Origin: Paeniglutamicibacter sp. Y32M11
GTDB lineage: Bacteria; Actinomycetota; Actinomycetes; Actinomycetales; Micrococcaceae
Reading direction: 5' to 3'
Assembly: GCF_019285735.1 (NCBI RefSeq)
Contig: NZ_CP079107.1
Span: 2,232,001 to 2,296,000 of the forward strand
DNA length: 64,000 nucleotides
Shown: in pieces, positions 9,219 through 18,862 of the stretch
Position numbering within the stretch: the first letter of the stretch is position 1
How the letters are laid out: every line of letters starts with the position of its first letter
Program-made: the position numbers and the translations under genes
Notes under the pieces: model-generated
What the model was told of the DNA's origin: nothing
The model's input: only the letters and a program-made list of their open reading frames with translations
The model's database searches: none

Positions 9219-9441
9219 TCTGTCGCAACGCCCGTCCCAAACACAGCTCTTGACTTGACCTATTAATTGTCTCAACACCAATGACCGGATTCTCCGACGA
9301 TCTCATTTCAGAGATACGTCGCAGTTCTCCAGTTCGGAAGGAGTCACCACGATAATAATTAATCCATGAACTTCTCTTAAGCTATTCGATGTCAGTAAGA
9401 TCTAGGAACGACCTAGTCACTGAGAGATCGAGAGTTCAACC

Positions 9442-9969
9442 ATGCAGCATCGTGCAAAGAATTCCGTTGTTCTCGGCAGTTTCCTAGCCGGACTTGCGAT
9501 CATCGCCCTCAGCGCGTGCACGTCTACACTGCCAGCACCCGCACCAACGGTCACTAAACCGTTGGAGACTGGGGCAAATAATGTCCCGTTGAGTCAGTCA
9601 CCCACACCATCGCATACGCCAGCTGCCGCTTCGACGCGCTCTAGCTCCGGCACCTCCACCGAACTAACTTTCTCTGCAAATTCGATCAAAATACTCGACC
9701 ACAAGATTGTCGATGATCCGACGGGCAAAAATCTGCAAGTCACGGTACGGGCGCCACGCAACACCAGCTTTTTCAGCGGAACCGATGAGGCTGCCTGTGA
9801 AGCCAACGCCATCGAGCCTACTTCGGCGGTACCGAGCGATTCCGGCGACAATGCCGAACCTCGTGTGACCTACGAGCTCCAGTGCCAAGACCTGAAGCCA
9901 ACCACGGTAATCACCGCGAACATCAGTTACGGAGATTTTGCCTACGGCTTCGTAGTTCCGTTGAAGTAG
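9442..9969 (+). CDS. Secreted lipoprotein of unknown function
   Basis: A 175-residue protein with a signal peptide ending in a lipobox (IIALSACTST, lipidated Cys about residue 26), a Pro/Thr/Ser-rich linker (about 27-75), and a compact beta-rich domain of about 95 residues. The domain has two Cys (DEAACEANA and YELQCQDLK) that could form a disulfide and ends in YGDFAYGFVVPLK. I do not recognise the family. It stands alone, between the cysE terminator and the big nuclease gene; its ATG at 9442 follows GAGAGTTCAACC. It is expected to be anchored on the outer face of the membrane. Confidence 0.72.
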   Translation: MQHRAKNSVVLGSFLAGLAIIALSACTSTLPAPAPTVTKPLETGANNVPLSQSPTPSHTPAAASTRSSSGTSTELTFSANSIKILDHKIVDDPTGKNLQVTVRAPRNTSFFSGTDEAACEANAIEPTSAVPSDSGDNAEPRVTYELQCQDLKPTTVITANISYGDFAYGFVVPLK

Positions 9970-10533
9970 CACCGCCGTCGGTGATCACATCTTGTTGGAT
10001 ATCGCCCCAGGATTCAAACGAACTTCCAGTACCGACGGCACGTCCCTGGCCCCTGCCTTCCGACGGGCGCCTACGGGCCCTCCCCAGACCTCTACCCGGC
10101 GTGACCGGAAGTGCCCGCGCGTTGACGATGGATGTCACGCTGAGCAATCAGAAACTACACCCCAGACAACACCGTGCCGTTGTGTATTTAGAAGTTTCGC
10201 TCGGGATGTCGGTGAGACTGTAGCCGTCGATAAGGCAACTTCATAGCACGACTATTTTCCGGCGTTCGAGTCGATGCCGAGTGAGCCAAACACAGGATCA
10301 TGCGCGTGGTTCAGCGATCCGCCCCAGATACCTCCGTGTAGAAAAAGCCCCGGCAATTTCCTTGACCACTGTGAATTATTCATGAAGGATTCATTTCAGT
10401 GTGTTTGGCTGAACTACATGACTGCGGTGCAGGTCAAATGACTTGTCGATGTAAAGTACCTGACCAGTTAGCAAAATACACTCCATCATCACTCACGGCG
10501 CCAACGCGTCCCACACTCTCGAGAGTTGGAATA
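9970..10533. other. Intergenic stretch, nothing recognised
   Basis: About 560 bases between the lipoprotein and the large nuclease gene. Short open frames exist but none has a ribosome binding site plus a coherent protein. The last 150 bases are AT-richer (TGTGAATTATTCATGAAGGATTCATT near 10369-10394) and probably carry the nuclease promoter. No RNA gene or repeat was recognised. Confidence 0.4.
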
Positions 10534-13500
10534 ATGACGAGGAAAAACTTAATTAAGGCGGGACTTGGGGCCACTTTAGCCCTCGGCCTAGCCGTGGCCC
10601 CGGTAGCGATCCCACCGGCCCTGGCCTCCCCCGGAGCAGCATCCGCAACAACGACTTCTGCTTCTGTTTCTGCTTCTGCTTCTGCTTCTGAATATCAGGC
10701 CCCAGCGGCATCGGCTACTACCGCTCCCTCGGCTTCAGCTTCTGAACCTACATCCGCATCCGCATCACCTTCTGTCTCTGAAGCTCCGACCGCAGCGGCA
10801 GCGGAAACTCCGCATGTGATCATCAATGAGGCCTACGTCAACGGCGGCAGTGCCAATGCTAGCTACAAGAACAAGTACGTAGAGCTGTACAACCCCACGA
10901 GTGCCGATATCAACCTCACCGGCTGGTCCTTGCAATATCGCTCGTCCACCGGACAAGTAGCACCCACCGGGCTGGCCACACTTTCGGGCACCATCAAGGC
11001 CAACGACTATTTCCTGATCAAGGGAAATTCCAACGGCGTTGTAGGCAGGGACATTCCCACCAGCGATGCTGATGCAAGTGGCTTCTCCTTTGCCGGTGGC
11101 GGCGGAACCTTGATCCTCTCGGACCAGGCTGGCAGACTTCCTGCGGATCTGGCCACGGGATCACTGGTCGGCAACGCTAATATCGTTGACCTACTCGGCT
11201 ACGGTTCGTCGAACACTTTTGAAACTGCGGCATCCTCGGCGGCAAGCGTGAGCACCTCGCTGAACCGCACCGATTTTGCCGATACGGACAGTAACGCCGC
11301 GGACTTTACCCGGGCCGACCCCACACCCGTTGGCACCGGTGGTGGTGACGAACCGCCCCCACCGCCGGCGGACTCCGGAACAAAAACAATCGCCGAAATT
11401 CAGGGCGAAGGAGCCACCAGCCCCCTAGTCGGTACCACCGTCACGACGACGGGTAAGGTCACCGCTGCCTACCCCACCGGTGGCTTCAACGGATACTTCA
11501 TCCAAACACCGGGTACCGGCGGTGACCTGGACATGGCAACTCACAAGGCCTCCGCCGGAGTATTTGTGTACTCCCCGGCCACCGACGCCGACGTCAAAAT
11601 CGGCGACTATGTTCAGGTAACGGGCCTAGTGAAGGAATTCGGCGGCGCCTCTGACACGGCAACCACCACCGAAATTGACGTCCCCGCCGGTGGCATGACA
11701 CGACTATCGGAAGCCACCTCCGAGGTGAAGGCCGCCGTCATCTCGGTGCCAACCTCCGTGCAAAAGCGCGAAACCCTTGAGGGCATGCTGGTAGCTCCAC
11801 AGGGCGACTTCACCATCACGGATAACTACACGCTTAATAACTACGGCGAACTTGGCTTGGCGACGGGTAAAACCCCCTTGGTGCAGCCCACCGCCGTGGC
11901 ACCCTACGGTTCGGCAGACTACACCGCAGCCGTCACCGAGAATGCCGAACGCGCCATCAAACTTGATGACGGTGCCAGCACCAATTTCTTGAGTGCCGGT
12001 GGCTCGGTAGTTCCATTGCCCTGGTTGAGCCAGGAAACACCGATGCGTATTGGGTCCACCGCCGAATTCACGGCCCCGGTCATCTTCGATAACCGCAATA
12101 ATGCCTACAAATTCCAGCCCTTGGAGGCGCTCACCCCGGCCAATGCCGGATCGGTGCAGCCCATCGTCTTCGGAAATAACCGACAGGACGCTCCCCAGCC
12201 GGTGGGTGGGGATCTGAAGGTTGCCTCCTTCAACGTGCAGAACTACTTCACCGAAACCGGTGACAAGGACCCCGCCTGCCAGTTCTATACCGACTACAAC
12301 GGCAACAAGATCAGCGTGCGCGGTGGCTGCGACCAGCGCGGTGCCGCCGATGCCGAGAATCTGCTCCGCCAGCAAGACAAGATCGTTGCTGGCATTAACG
12401 CCTCCGGTGCAGACGTTCTCTCGCTGGAAGAAATCGAAAACTCCGCCAAGTTTGGCAAGGACCGCGACAGCGCCCTTTCCACGCTCGTTGATGCCCTGAA
12501 TGCGGCGACACCGGGAGTCTGGGACTATGTTCGCTCCCCCGCGGCCGACCAACGACCCGCAGTTGAGGTCGAAGACGTCATTCGCACCGCGTACATCTAT
12601 AAGAAGAACGTCGCCGAGCCAGTGGGCGATTCGGTGATTCTTGATGACGAGGCCTTCACCGGCATCGCCCGTCAGCCCTTGGCACAGTCCTTCAAGCTGG
12701 TTGGTGCCGAGGATGCCTCCAAGGTGCTGCTGATCGTGAACCACTTCAAATCCAAGGGCTCGGCGATCGGCAATGACACCGATCAGGGACAGGGCAACTC
12801 TAACCTGGCCCGCACGGCTCAGGCCGAGGCGCTCGTTGCCTTCTCGACCCAGTTGCAGGCGGACCAGGGCACCGACAAGGTGCTGCTCATGGGGGACTTC
12901 AACGCCTACGGTTTTGAAGATCCGATCAAGGTCATGACCGATGCCGGTTATGTTGATCAGGATCCCAAAACGGGAAAGCATTCCTATAGTTACGGCGGGA
13001 TGGTCGGTTCCCTTGACCACGTCTTGGCATCACCGGCCGCCGAAAAGATGATCACCGGAGCGGATATCTGGAACATTAACTCCGCCGAATCCATCGCCAT
13101 GGGATACAGCCGTTACCAGTACAACGCGACGGATTTCTACACCCCCTCCGCGTTTGCCGCATCCGACCACGACCCGGTGGTAGTTGGGTTGTCCATGGAT
13201 TCCAGCGAATCGGGCACCAAGACGATCAATCTGCTGAACATCAACGACTTCCACGGTCGTATTGATGCCAACACGGTAAAGTTCGCCGGTACCGTCGAGC
13301 AGTTGCGTGCAGCATCCGGAGCGGCCAACACCGCTCTGCTCTCCGCAGGTGACAACATTGGCGCCAGCGTCTTCGCTTCGGCATCTCAGGATGACAAGCC
13401 CACCATCGACGTGCTGAACGCGCTGGAATTGCAGACATCGGCCGTGGGAAACCACGAGTTCGACAAGGGCTACGCCGACCTCGATGGACGCGTCACCGAG

Positions 13501-15156
13501 GCCGCCAACTGGGATTACCTCGGAGCCAATGTCTACGCTCAGGGCACCACCACCCCGGTGCTTGATGAATACAAGATCATCACCCTAGACGGTGTGAAGG
13601 TCGCGATTATTGGTGCCATCACCCAGGAGACCCCCTCACTGGTGACTCCGTCGGGGATCTCGATGCTGGAATTTGGGGACCCCGTTCAGGCAGTGAACCG
13701 CGTCGCGAAGAACATCACCGATAATGATTTGGCCGATGTGATTGTGGCCGAATACCACGAGGGCGCCGGCGCGGGAACTCCGGAGAAGGCGACCTTGGAG
13801 GAGGAAATCGCCTCCGCTGGTGCGTTCCAGGACATCGTGACAAAGACCAGCTCATCGGTGGACGCCATCTTCACGGGGCACACGCACAAGCAGTACGCGT
13901 GGGACGCCGCGATCCCGGGTGTTTCTGCTGACGCCGCGGTGAAGACTCGTCCGGTGCTCCAGACCGGAAGCTACGGTGAATTCATTGGCCAGATCACCCT
14001 GAGTGTGGATACCGCTACCGACGCGGTGACCTCCTACACGCAGGAAAATGTGGCCCGCACCAAGACCGATGATGCGGCCCTGGTATCCGCATTCCCGCGG
14101 GTTAAGGCCGTCAAGGTCATCACCGACAAGGCCCTGGCCGATGCCGAGATCGCCGGTAGCGTTCCGGTGGGTCAGATCTCCGCCGACATCACCACCGCGC
14201 AGACCCTTGATCCGGTCACCGGAAAATACATCCGCGACGATCGCTCCAGCGAATCCACCCTGGGCAACCTGGTCGGTGACTCCATTCTGGAGGCGCTGAG
14301 CTCGGAGCAGAGTGGTGGAGCCGAAATCGGTGTGGTGAACCCCGGTGGGTTGCGCGCCGATCTGCGCTACAGCAACGACGGCGTGAAGGATGGGGTCATC
14401 ACCTATGCCAACGCCAACGCGGTATTGCCGTTCGTGAACAACCTGTGGACCACCTCCCTGACCGGAGCACAGGTCAAAACCATGCTGGAACAGCAGTGGC
14501 AAACCAATGCCGATGGTTCGATCCCGAGCCGCCCGTTTTTGAATCTGGGGCTGTCCTCCAACATGGACTACACCTACGATTCGACCCGTCCGATGGGTCA
14601 GCACATCACCTCCGTCACGATTAATGGTGAACCGCTGGATATGGAGCGTTCCTACCGTGTAGGTACCTTCAGCTTCCTGGCCACCGGCGGAGATAATTTC
14701 CGCGTCTTTACGCAGGGAACTAACACCAAGGATTCGGGTCTCATTGACCGCGATGCGTGGATCAACTACCTCGGTGAGCGCTCGGAGGAATCTCCAATTG
14801 CCCCCGATTTTGCCCGCCGTGGTGTGGAGGTCATCGGGAATCCGGAAATCGTGAAGGCCAAGGGAGCGGTCAGCTTCAAGCTGAACAAGCTGGATCTCAC
14901 CTCGCTGGGTAGCCCCAAGAACACCAGTGTGGTGGTGGAGTTCACCGATCAGAAGGGTAAGCGCACCGTGGTTGACACGGTGGGTGTGAGCGATGGATCG
15001 GCCGTGGTGTCCTTCAGGCTTCCTGCCGATGCCCGCACCGGCGGGATGATCAGCGTTGTGGCCGCCCCGAGCGGCACCACGGTGAAGCTGCCGGTGCGCA
15101 TCATCAACCCGAATGAAAAGTGCCAGAGTCCCGCGAAGGTTAAGGCCTGCGCCTAG
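10534..15156 (+). CDS. Secreted lamin-tail / endonuclease / 5'-nucleotidase multidomain protein
   Basis: A 1540-residue exported protein. ATG at 10534 (MTRKNLIKAGLGATLALGLA) gives a clean signal peptide; the frame upstream has no sensible leader. Order: a Ser/Ala-rich linker (about 35-90); a lamin-tail domain from about 93 (VIINEAYVNGG, KYVELYNPT); an OB-like segment (TVTTTGKVTA); an ExeM/NucH-type endonuclease-exonuclease-phosphatase domain from about 556 (VASFNVQNYF, SLEEIENS, NHFKSKGS, LMGDFNAYG, SDHDPVVV); and a 5'-nucleotidase from about 896 (LNINDFHGRID, GNHEFDKGY, GHTHKQYAWD, VNPGGLRADL). The C-terminal 100 residues are beta-rich, with no LPXTG. It should cut extracellular DNA and release phosphate from nucleotides. 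Joining all modules in one chain is notable. Confidence 0.9.
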   Translation: MTRKNLIKAGLGATLALGLAVAPVAIPPALASPGAASATTTSASVSASASASEYQAPAASATTAPSASASEPTSASASPSVSEAPTAAAAETPHVIINEAYVNGGSANASYKNKYVELYNPTSADINLTGWSLQYRSSTGQVAPTGLATLSGTIKANDYFLIKGNSNGVVGRDIPTSDADASGFSFAGGGGTLILSDQAGRLPADLATGSLVGNANIVDLLGYGSSNTFETAASSAASVSTSLNRTDFADTDSNAADFTRADPTPVGTGGGDEPPPPPADSGTKTIAEIQGEGATSPLVGTTVTTTGKVTAAYPTGGFNGYFIQTPGTGGDLDMATHKASAGVFVYSPATDADVKIGDYVQVTGLVKEFGGASDTATTTEIDVPAGGMTRLSEATSEVKAAVISVPTSVQKRETLEGMLVAPQGDFTITDNYTLNNYGELGLATGKTPLVQPTAVAPYGSADYTAAVTENAERAIKLDDGASTNFLSAGGSVVPLPWLSQETPMRIGSTAEFTAPVIFDNRNNAYKFQPLEALTPANAGSVQPIVFGNNRQDAPQPVGGDLKVASFNVQNYFTETGDKDPACQFYTDYNGNKISVRGGCDQRGAADAENLLRQQDKIVAGINASGADVLSLEEIENSAKFGKDRDSALSTLVDALNAATPGVWDYVRSPAADQRPAVEVEDVIRTAYIYKKNVAEPVGDSVILDDEAFTGIARQPLAQSFKLVGAEDASKVLLIVNHFKSKGSAIGNDTDQGQGNSNLARTAQAEALVAFSTQLQADQGTDKVLLMGDFNAYGFEDPIKVMTDAGYVDQDPKTGKHSYSYGGMVGSLDHVLASPAAEKMITGADIWNINSAESIAMGYSRYQYNATDFYTPSAFAASDHDPVVVGLSMDSSESGTKTINLLNINDFHGRIDANTVKFAGTVEQLRAASGAANTALLSAGDNIGASVFASASQDDKPTIDVLNALELQTSAVGNHEFDKGYADLDGRVTEAANWDYLGANVYAQGTTTPVLDEYKIITLDGVKVAIIGAITQETPSLVTPSGISMLEFGDPVQAVNRVAKNITDNDLADVIVAEYHEGAGAGTPEKATLEEEIASAGAFQDIVTKTSSSVDAIFTGHTHKQYAWDAAIPGVSADAAVKTRPVLQTGSYGEFIGQITLSVDTATDAVTSYTQENVARTKTDDAALVSAFPRVKAVKVITDKALADAEIAGSVPVGQISADITTAQTLDPVTGKYIRDDRSSESTLGNLVGDSILEALSSEQSGGAEIGVVNPGGLRADLRYSNDGVKDGVITYANANAVLPFVNNLWTTSLTGAQVKTMLEQQWQTNADGSIPSRPFLNLGLSSNMDYTYDSTRPMGQHITSVTINGEPLDMERSYRVGTFSFLATGGDNFRVFTQGTNTKDSGLIDRDAWINYLGERSEESPIAPDFARRGVEVIGNPEIVKAKGAVSFKLNKLDLTSLGSPKNTSVVVEFTDQKGKRTVVDTVGVSDGSAVVSFRLPADARTGGMISVVAAPSGTTVKLPVRIINPNEKCQSPAKVKACA
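10655..10690 (+). repeat. Hexamer microsatellite inside the nuclease gene
   Basis: Six copies of the six-base unit CTTCTG (one copy TTTCTG) encode alternating Ser-Ala just after the signal peptide. Because the unit is six bases, slippage would change linker length without breaking the frame. Confidence 0.75.
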
Positions 15157-15173
15157 TCCTTGCCGGTCCTAGT

Positions 15174-15223
15174 CGACGCTGCCCGCACCTCCCAGCCATC
15201 ACTGGGCGGTGCGGGCAGCGTCG
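15174..15223 (+). terminator. Hairpin after the nuclease gene
   Basis: A perfect 16-base stem, CGACGCTGCCCGCACC at 15174-15189 with GGTGCGGGCAGCGTCG at 15208-15223, lies 18 bases after the nuclease stop. There is little T-run, as is common for actinobacterial terminators. Confidence 0.75.
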
Positions 15224-15251
15224 TCTCTGGGCTCCGTGGGGGGAAATACAA

Positions 15252-15296
15252 ACGGGGTGGCAGCCTCCGTCACATGGACGGAGGCTGCCACCCCGT
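15252..15296 (-). terminator. Hairpin after gnd
   Basis: A 19-base perfect inverted repeat, ACGGGGTGGCAGCCTCCGT (15252-15270) with its complement at 15278-15296, sits 20 bases past the gnd stop. Together with the preceding hairpin it insulates two convergent genes. Reading on the minus strand it is followed by TTTGTATTTCCC. Confidence 0.78.
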
Positions 15297-15316
15297 AGAG
15301 GTGTGAAGTGTGAAGA

Positions 15317-16756
15317 CTAGTGGGTGTCTTCTGCTTCGATTTCGGTCTTGTCGCCGCTCCACTGCGTGTGGAACGAACCCTCGACGTCCATGCGGTTGTA
15401 GGTGTGCGCACCGAAGAGGTCGCGCAGGCCCTGGGTCAGCGCGGCCGGCAGGCGCTTGCGGCGCAGGCCATCGTAGTAGGCCAGTGAGGAGGAGAACACC
15501 GGAACCGGCACGCCCATCTGGACGGCGGTGGCAACCACGCGGCGCCAGGCCGGAAGGGCCGTGGCGATGGCTTCGGCGAAGGCCGGGGCGAAGAGCAGGT
15601 TGGCCGGCTTCTCGTCCGCGGCGTAGGCCTTGGTGATGTCGGCCAGCAGGGCCGCGCGGATGATGCAGCCTTCGCGCCAGAGCGAGGCGATCTCGTCCAG
15701 CTTCAGGTCCCAGTTGTATTCCTTGCCCGCGGAAGTGAGCATGTCCAGGCCCTGGGCGTAGGAAACCAGCTTGGAGGCGAAGAGTGCCTGACGCACATCT
15801 TCAACGAAGTTCTCGTCCAGCTCGACGGCGACCTCGTGGCCGGCCAGGACTTCCTGGCCGATGGCGCGCTGATCGCGCTGAGAGGACAGGCCGCGGGCGA
15901 ACACGGATTCAGCGATGGCGGAGATCGGCGAGCCCAGGTCCAGGCCTGACTGCACGGTCCAGCGGCCGGTACCCTTCTGGCCTGCGCTATCAACGATGAC
16001 ATCTACCAGCGGCAAACCGGTCTTGGCATCGGTGTGGGCCAGTACCTCGGCGGTGATCTCAATGAGGAAGGAGGCGAGTTCGCCCTTGTTCCATTCCTCG
16101 AAGATTGCTGCCTGAGCGGCAGGCTCAAGGCCGGCGCCGGTGCGCAGCAGGTCGTAGGCTTCGCCAATAACCTGCATGTCGGCGTATTCGATGCCGTTGT
16201 GGACCATCTTCACGAAGTGGCCGGCACCGTCGGTGGAGATCCAGGCGCAGCACGGTGCGCCGTCGATGGCCTTGGCGGAGATCTTCTCGAGCATCGGGCC
16301 CAGGGCGTCGTAGGACTCCTTGGAACCACCGGGCATGATCGAGGGGCCGAGCAGGGCGCCCTCTTCACCGCCGGAGACACCGACGCCAACAAAGTGCAGG
16401 CCCTTGGTGGCCAGTGCTGCCTCACGGCGGCGGGTGTCCTGGAAGTTGGAGTTGCCACCATCGATGATGATGTCGCCCTCTTCGAGCAGCGGAACCAGGG
16501 AGTCGATGACCGAGTCAACCGGTCCGCCGGCCTTGACCATGATCATGACGCGGCGCGGAACCTCAAGGCTTGCCACGAGTTCTTCCATGGTCTCGGTGCG
16601 GATGAAGTCGCCTTCATCGCCGTGGGCGGCCAGCAGCGCGTCGGTCTTGGCAACTGAACGGTTATGCAGGGCAACGGTGTAACCGTTACGTGCGAAGTTA
16701 CGGGCGAGGTTTGCGCCCATGACGGCTAGGCCGGTGACGCCAATCTGTGCAGGCAT
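15317..16756 (-). CDS. gnd: 6-phosphogluconate dehydrogenase, decarboxylating
   Basis: A 479-residue cytosolic enzyme converting 6-phosphogluconate to ribulose-5-phosphate with NADP reduction. The N-terminal Rossmann part starts IGVTGLAVMGANLARNFARN; the NADP-type Asn-Arg follows in ALHNRSVAKTD. Substrate and catalytic residues lie in GVGVSGGEEGALLGPSIMPG (Ser, Gly, Gly) and GAGHFVKMVHNGIEYADMQ (Lys, Asn, Glu). The long-form length and the C-terminal YNRMDVEGSFHTQWSG are typical. It neighbours gntR (divergent) and the gluconate uptake operon, so gluconate entering through GntP and phosphorylated by GntK feeds directly into this step. Confidence 0.96.
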   Translation of the reverse strand: MPAQIGVTGLAVMGANLARNFARNGYTVALHNRSVAKTDALLAAHGDEGDFIRTETMEELVASLEVPRRVMIMVKAGGPVDSVIDSLVPLLEEGDIIIDGGNSNFQDTRRREAALATKGLHFVGVGVSGGEEGALLGPSIMPGGSKESYDALGPMLEKISAKAIDGAPCCAWISTDGAGHFVKMVHNGIEYADMQVIGEAYDLLRTGAGLEPAAQAAIFEEWNKGELASFLIEITAEVLAHTDAKTGLPLVDVIVDSAGQKGTGRWTVQSGLDLGSPISAIAESVFARGLSSQRDQRAIGQEVLAGHEVAVELDENFVEDVRQALFASKLVSYAQGLDMLTSAGKEYNWDLKLDEIASLWREGCIIRAALLADITKAYAADEKPANLLFAPAFAEAIATALPAWRRVVATAVQMGVPVPVFSSSLAYYDGLRRKRLPAALTQGLRDLFGAHTYNRMDVEGSFHTQWSGDKTEIEAEDTH

Positions 16757-16969
16757 GAAGTCTCCATCGGTTGCGATTATGTTGAGCCGGGCATGACCGG
16801 CACAACGAGCACCGGGGACACGGCTCCGTGACTTCTACCTACTTTAGTTTGTTCGCACCTCCCAAGGCCAGACGAACACGCTTCGTTGGCATAAATTGCC
16901 CCGAGATGACGCGCATTGATGCGCCTTTCGCCGCCGGTTTGCTAAGAGTTTTAGCGATAGGGTTGATTC

Positions 16970-17695
16970 ATGCCCATTAGCCTGCATCAACAAGCCGTTG
17001 ACCACCTTGGAAGCCGCATCATCGATGGGTCTGTACTCCCCGGAGAAGTTGTCCTCGCCTCCGAGCTGGAAGATGAGTTGGGCGTCTCGCGATCGGTGAT
17101 TCGCGAGGCGGTGCGGGTGCTTGCCTCTGCCGGATTAGTGGTTTCAACCAAACGGGTGGGCATCAAGGTGCAACCAGCGGAACACTGGAATCCCTTTGAT
17201 CCACTGGTCATCCGCTGGCGTCTGGCCTCCGAAGGTCAGGGTGCGCAATTGCGTTCACTGACCGAGTTAAGGGTGGCGGTGGAACCCATGGCCGCGGAAC
17301 TTGCTGCCGAGCATGCCCCGGCGGAATTTTGCGCGGAACTGCTGAACCTCGCCGCCCAGATGCGCCATGCCGGCCGCGAGGGAGATCTCGAATCGTTCCT
17401 GGAACTCGATATCCGTTTTCATGCGTTGGTTTTGGCGGCCTCGGGTAACGAGATGTTCGCCAATCTGGCCCATCCCATTGGCGAAACGCTGCGTGGGCGC
17501 ACCGAGCTCGGCTTGATGCCCGAACATCCTCATGAGGAGGCGCTGGCCTGGCATCAGGGGGTCGCGGACGCGATCTCGGCCCACGATCCCAAGCGGGCCC
17601 GGGAATCCATGGAATTGATCATGCGTCGAACCGTGCTAGAAATTTATGAGGTGTGGGCGCATAAGCCCCGCCTTTTCCCCCGCCCCGTCCGCTAA
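16970..17695 (+). CDS. gntR: GntR/FadR-family transcriptional regulator of gluconate genes
   Basis: A 241-residue repressor. Residues 5-70 form a winged helix-turn-helix (LGSRIIDGSVLPGEVVLASE, then LGVSRSVIREAVRVLASAGL); residues 90-230 form an all-helical FCD ligand domain, with metal or ligand residues in LDIRFHALVLAASGN and AWHQGVADAIS. The family typically responds to sugar acids such as gluconate or 6-phosphogluconate. It lies between gnd and the gntK-gntP-idnO-idnD operon, and two matching FadR-type operators sit upstream of gntK, so it probably represses that operon. Start ATG follows AGGGTTGATTC. Control of gnd by the same protein is possible but no operator was seen there. Confidence 0.88.
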   Translation: MPISLHQQAVDHLGSRIIDGSVLPGEVVLASELEDELGVSRSVIREAVRVLASAGLVVSTKRVGIKVQPAEHWNPFDPLVIRWRLASEGQGAQLRSLTELRVAVEPMAAELAAEHAPAEFCAELLNLAAQMRHAGREGDLESFLELDIRFHALVLAASGNEMFANLAHPIGETLRGRTELGLMPEHPHEEALAWHQGVADAISAHDPKRARESMELIMRRTVLEIYEVWAHKPRLFPRPVR

Positions 17696-17729
17696 CCGCG
17701 ACTTATCCCCGTCCGCGCGTCGAGCTTAA

Positions 17730-17784
17730 ACCACAGGCGACATTCGACTCCCCCATGAGTGAGGAATTGAATGTCGCCTGTGGT
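17730..17784. terminator. Bidirectional hairpin between gntR and idnD
   Basis: A perfect 16-base stem, ACCACAGGCGACATTC (17730-17745) and its complement (17769-17784), with a 23-base loop, lies between two convergent genes, so it probably ends both transcripts. Its core GCGACATTCGA also occurs in the hairpin at 39013-39058. Confidence 0.72.
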
Positions 17785-17821
17785 GTTCTGGCCTCAGGCC
17801 AACTGGCCCGGACCGAAGTGA

Positions 17822-18862
17822 CTAGGTGAACTTCAGCAGTACCTTGCCGGACTGCGCCGAGTCCTTCGCCACGGCAAACGCTTCGAGCGCGTCCGCAACG
17901 TCGAATTCGTGGGTGATGATCGCATCAAGATTCAAAGATCCGTCGGCCAGTGCCAGGAGCACCTCATCGATCTCGTTGTTGAATCTAAAGGATCCCACCA
18001 GCTCCAGTTCCCGGGTGATGGCCAGGGAGATCAGAGCCGGCTGCTCCCCGGAGGGCAGCAGACCCACCATGACGATGCGGCCGCCGCGGCATGCACCACG
18101 AATGGCCGAGGCCAGTCCGCGATAATTTCCGCTGGCTTCGATCACCACGTCGGCTTCCACCGCGGCGATGGCCTCAAGATCATCGGCCTTCAAGGTGGAG
18201 GTCGCGCCGGATGCCGCCGCAATTTCTAACGGCTTATCAAACATGTCCACCGCGATAATTTCGCTCGCACCGGCACGTTCAAGTACCGCTACACTCAGGG
18301 CTCCGATGGGTCCGGCGCCAATGACCATCACACGCTTGCCGGAGACCTCGCCGGCACGTGAGACCGCGTGCCAGGCAACCGCCGCGGGTTCGGCCAACGC
18401 TGCATCACGCAGCGAAAGCCTGGCCGGCAGGGCGCGCAGCATCCGTGCGGGAAGATTTACCGTGCTGGCAAACGCTCCCTCGGTATGGGGGTAGCGCGCG
18501 GCAGACCCCAGGTAGGTGCAGCCCGGAGACAGATTCGGGCTTTCCTTAGGGTAGCGGGCACCGGTTCCACCGGGGGTGGCCGGGTGAACGGCAACGGCGG
18601 TTCCCGCGATCGGTCCACTTCCATCGGCCGCGGCAACACGGACAACGCCGACGATCTCGTGACCAAGAATCATCGGAGCCTTCAGGATCGATTCACCCGC
18701 TGCCCCGTGCATCCAGTAGTGCAGATCCGAACCGCAGATGCCACCGTAGGCGATCTCGATTTGCGCTTCGTCGGGCGCCGGGGCGCTGACGGTGATACTT
18801 TCAATCCGCAGGTCATCCGCGGCGTGGGCAACGACCGCGGTGGCGGTGGTGTTAGACAACAA
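17822..18862 (-). CDS. idnD: L-idonate 5-dehydrogenase-like zinc alcohol dehydrogenase
   Basis: A 346-residue medium-chain dehydrogenase that would oxidise L-idonate to 5-ketogluconate. Catalytic zinc residues are in YGGICGSDLHYW (Cys) and ILGHEIVG (His, Glu). The NAD fold shows VMVIGAGPIGALSVAVLERA and EIIAVDMFD. The lobe that normally holds four structural-zinc Cys has only one (ESPNLSPGCTYLG), so that zinc is missing; FGSA-like YLGSAARYPHTEGAF is the IdnD-type continuation. Its start overlaps the end of idnO by 11 bases, so it is the last gene of gntK-gntP-idnO-idnD. Substrate is inferred from this context and could be another polyol or sugar acid. Confidence 0.85.
   Translation of the reverse strand: MLSNTTATAVVAHAADDLRIESITVSAPAPDEAQIEIAYGGICGSDLHYWMHGAAGESILKAPMILGHEIVGVVRVAAADGSGPIAGTAVAVHPATPGGTGARYPKESPNLSPGCTYLGSAARYPHTEGAFASTVNLPARMLRALPARLSLRDAALAEPAAVAWHAVSRAGEVSGKRVMVIGAGPIGALSVAVLERAGASEIIAVDMFDKPLEIAAASGATSTLKADDLEAIAAVEADVVIEASGNYRGLASAIRGACRGGRIVMVGLLPSGEQPALISLAITRELELVGSFRFNNEIDEVLLALADGSLNLDAIITHEFDVADALEAFAVAKDSAQSGKVLLKFT

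Noticed and set aside
11704-13020. Minus-strand open frame of 438 codons inside the nuclease gene
   Set aside because: It is an antisense shadow of a high-GC gene; the plus-strand frame holds all nuclease motifs.
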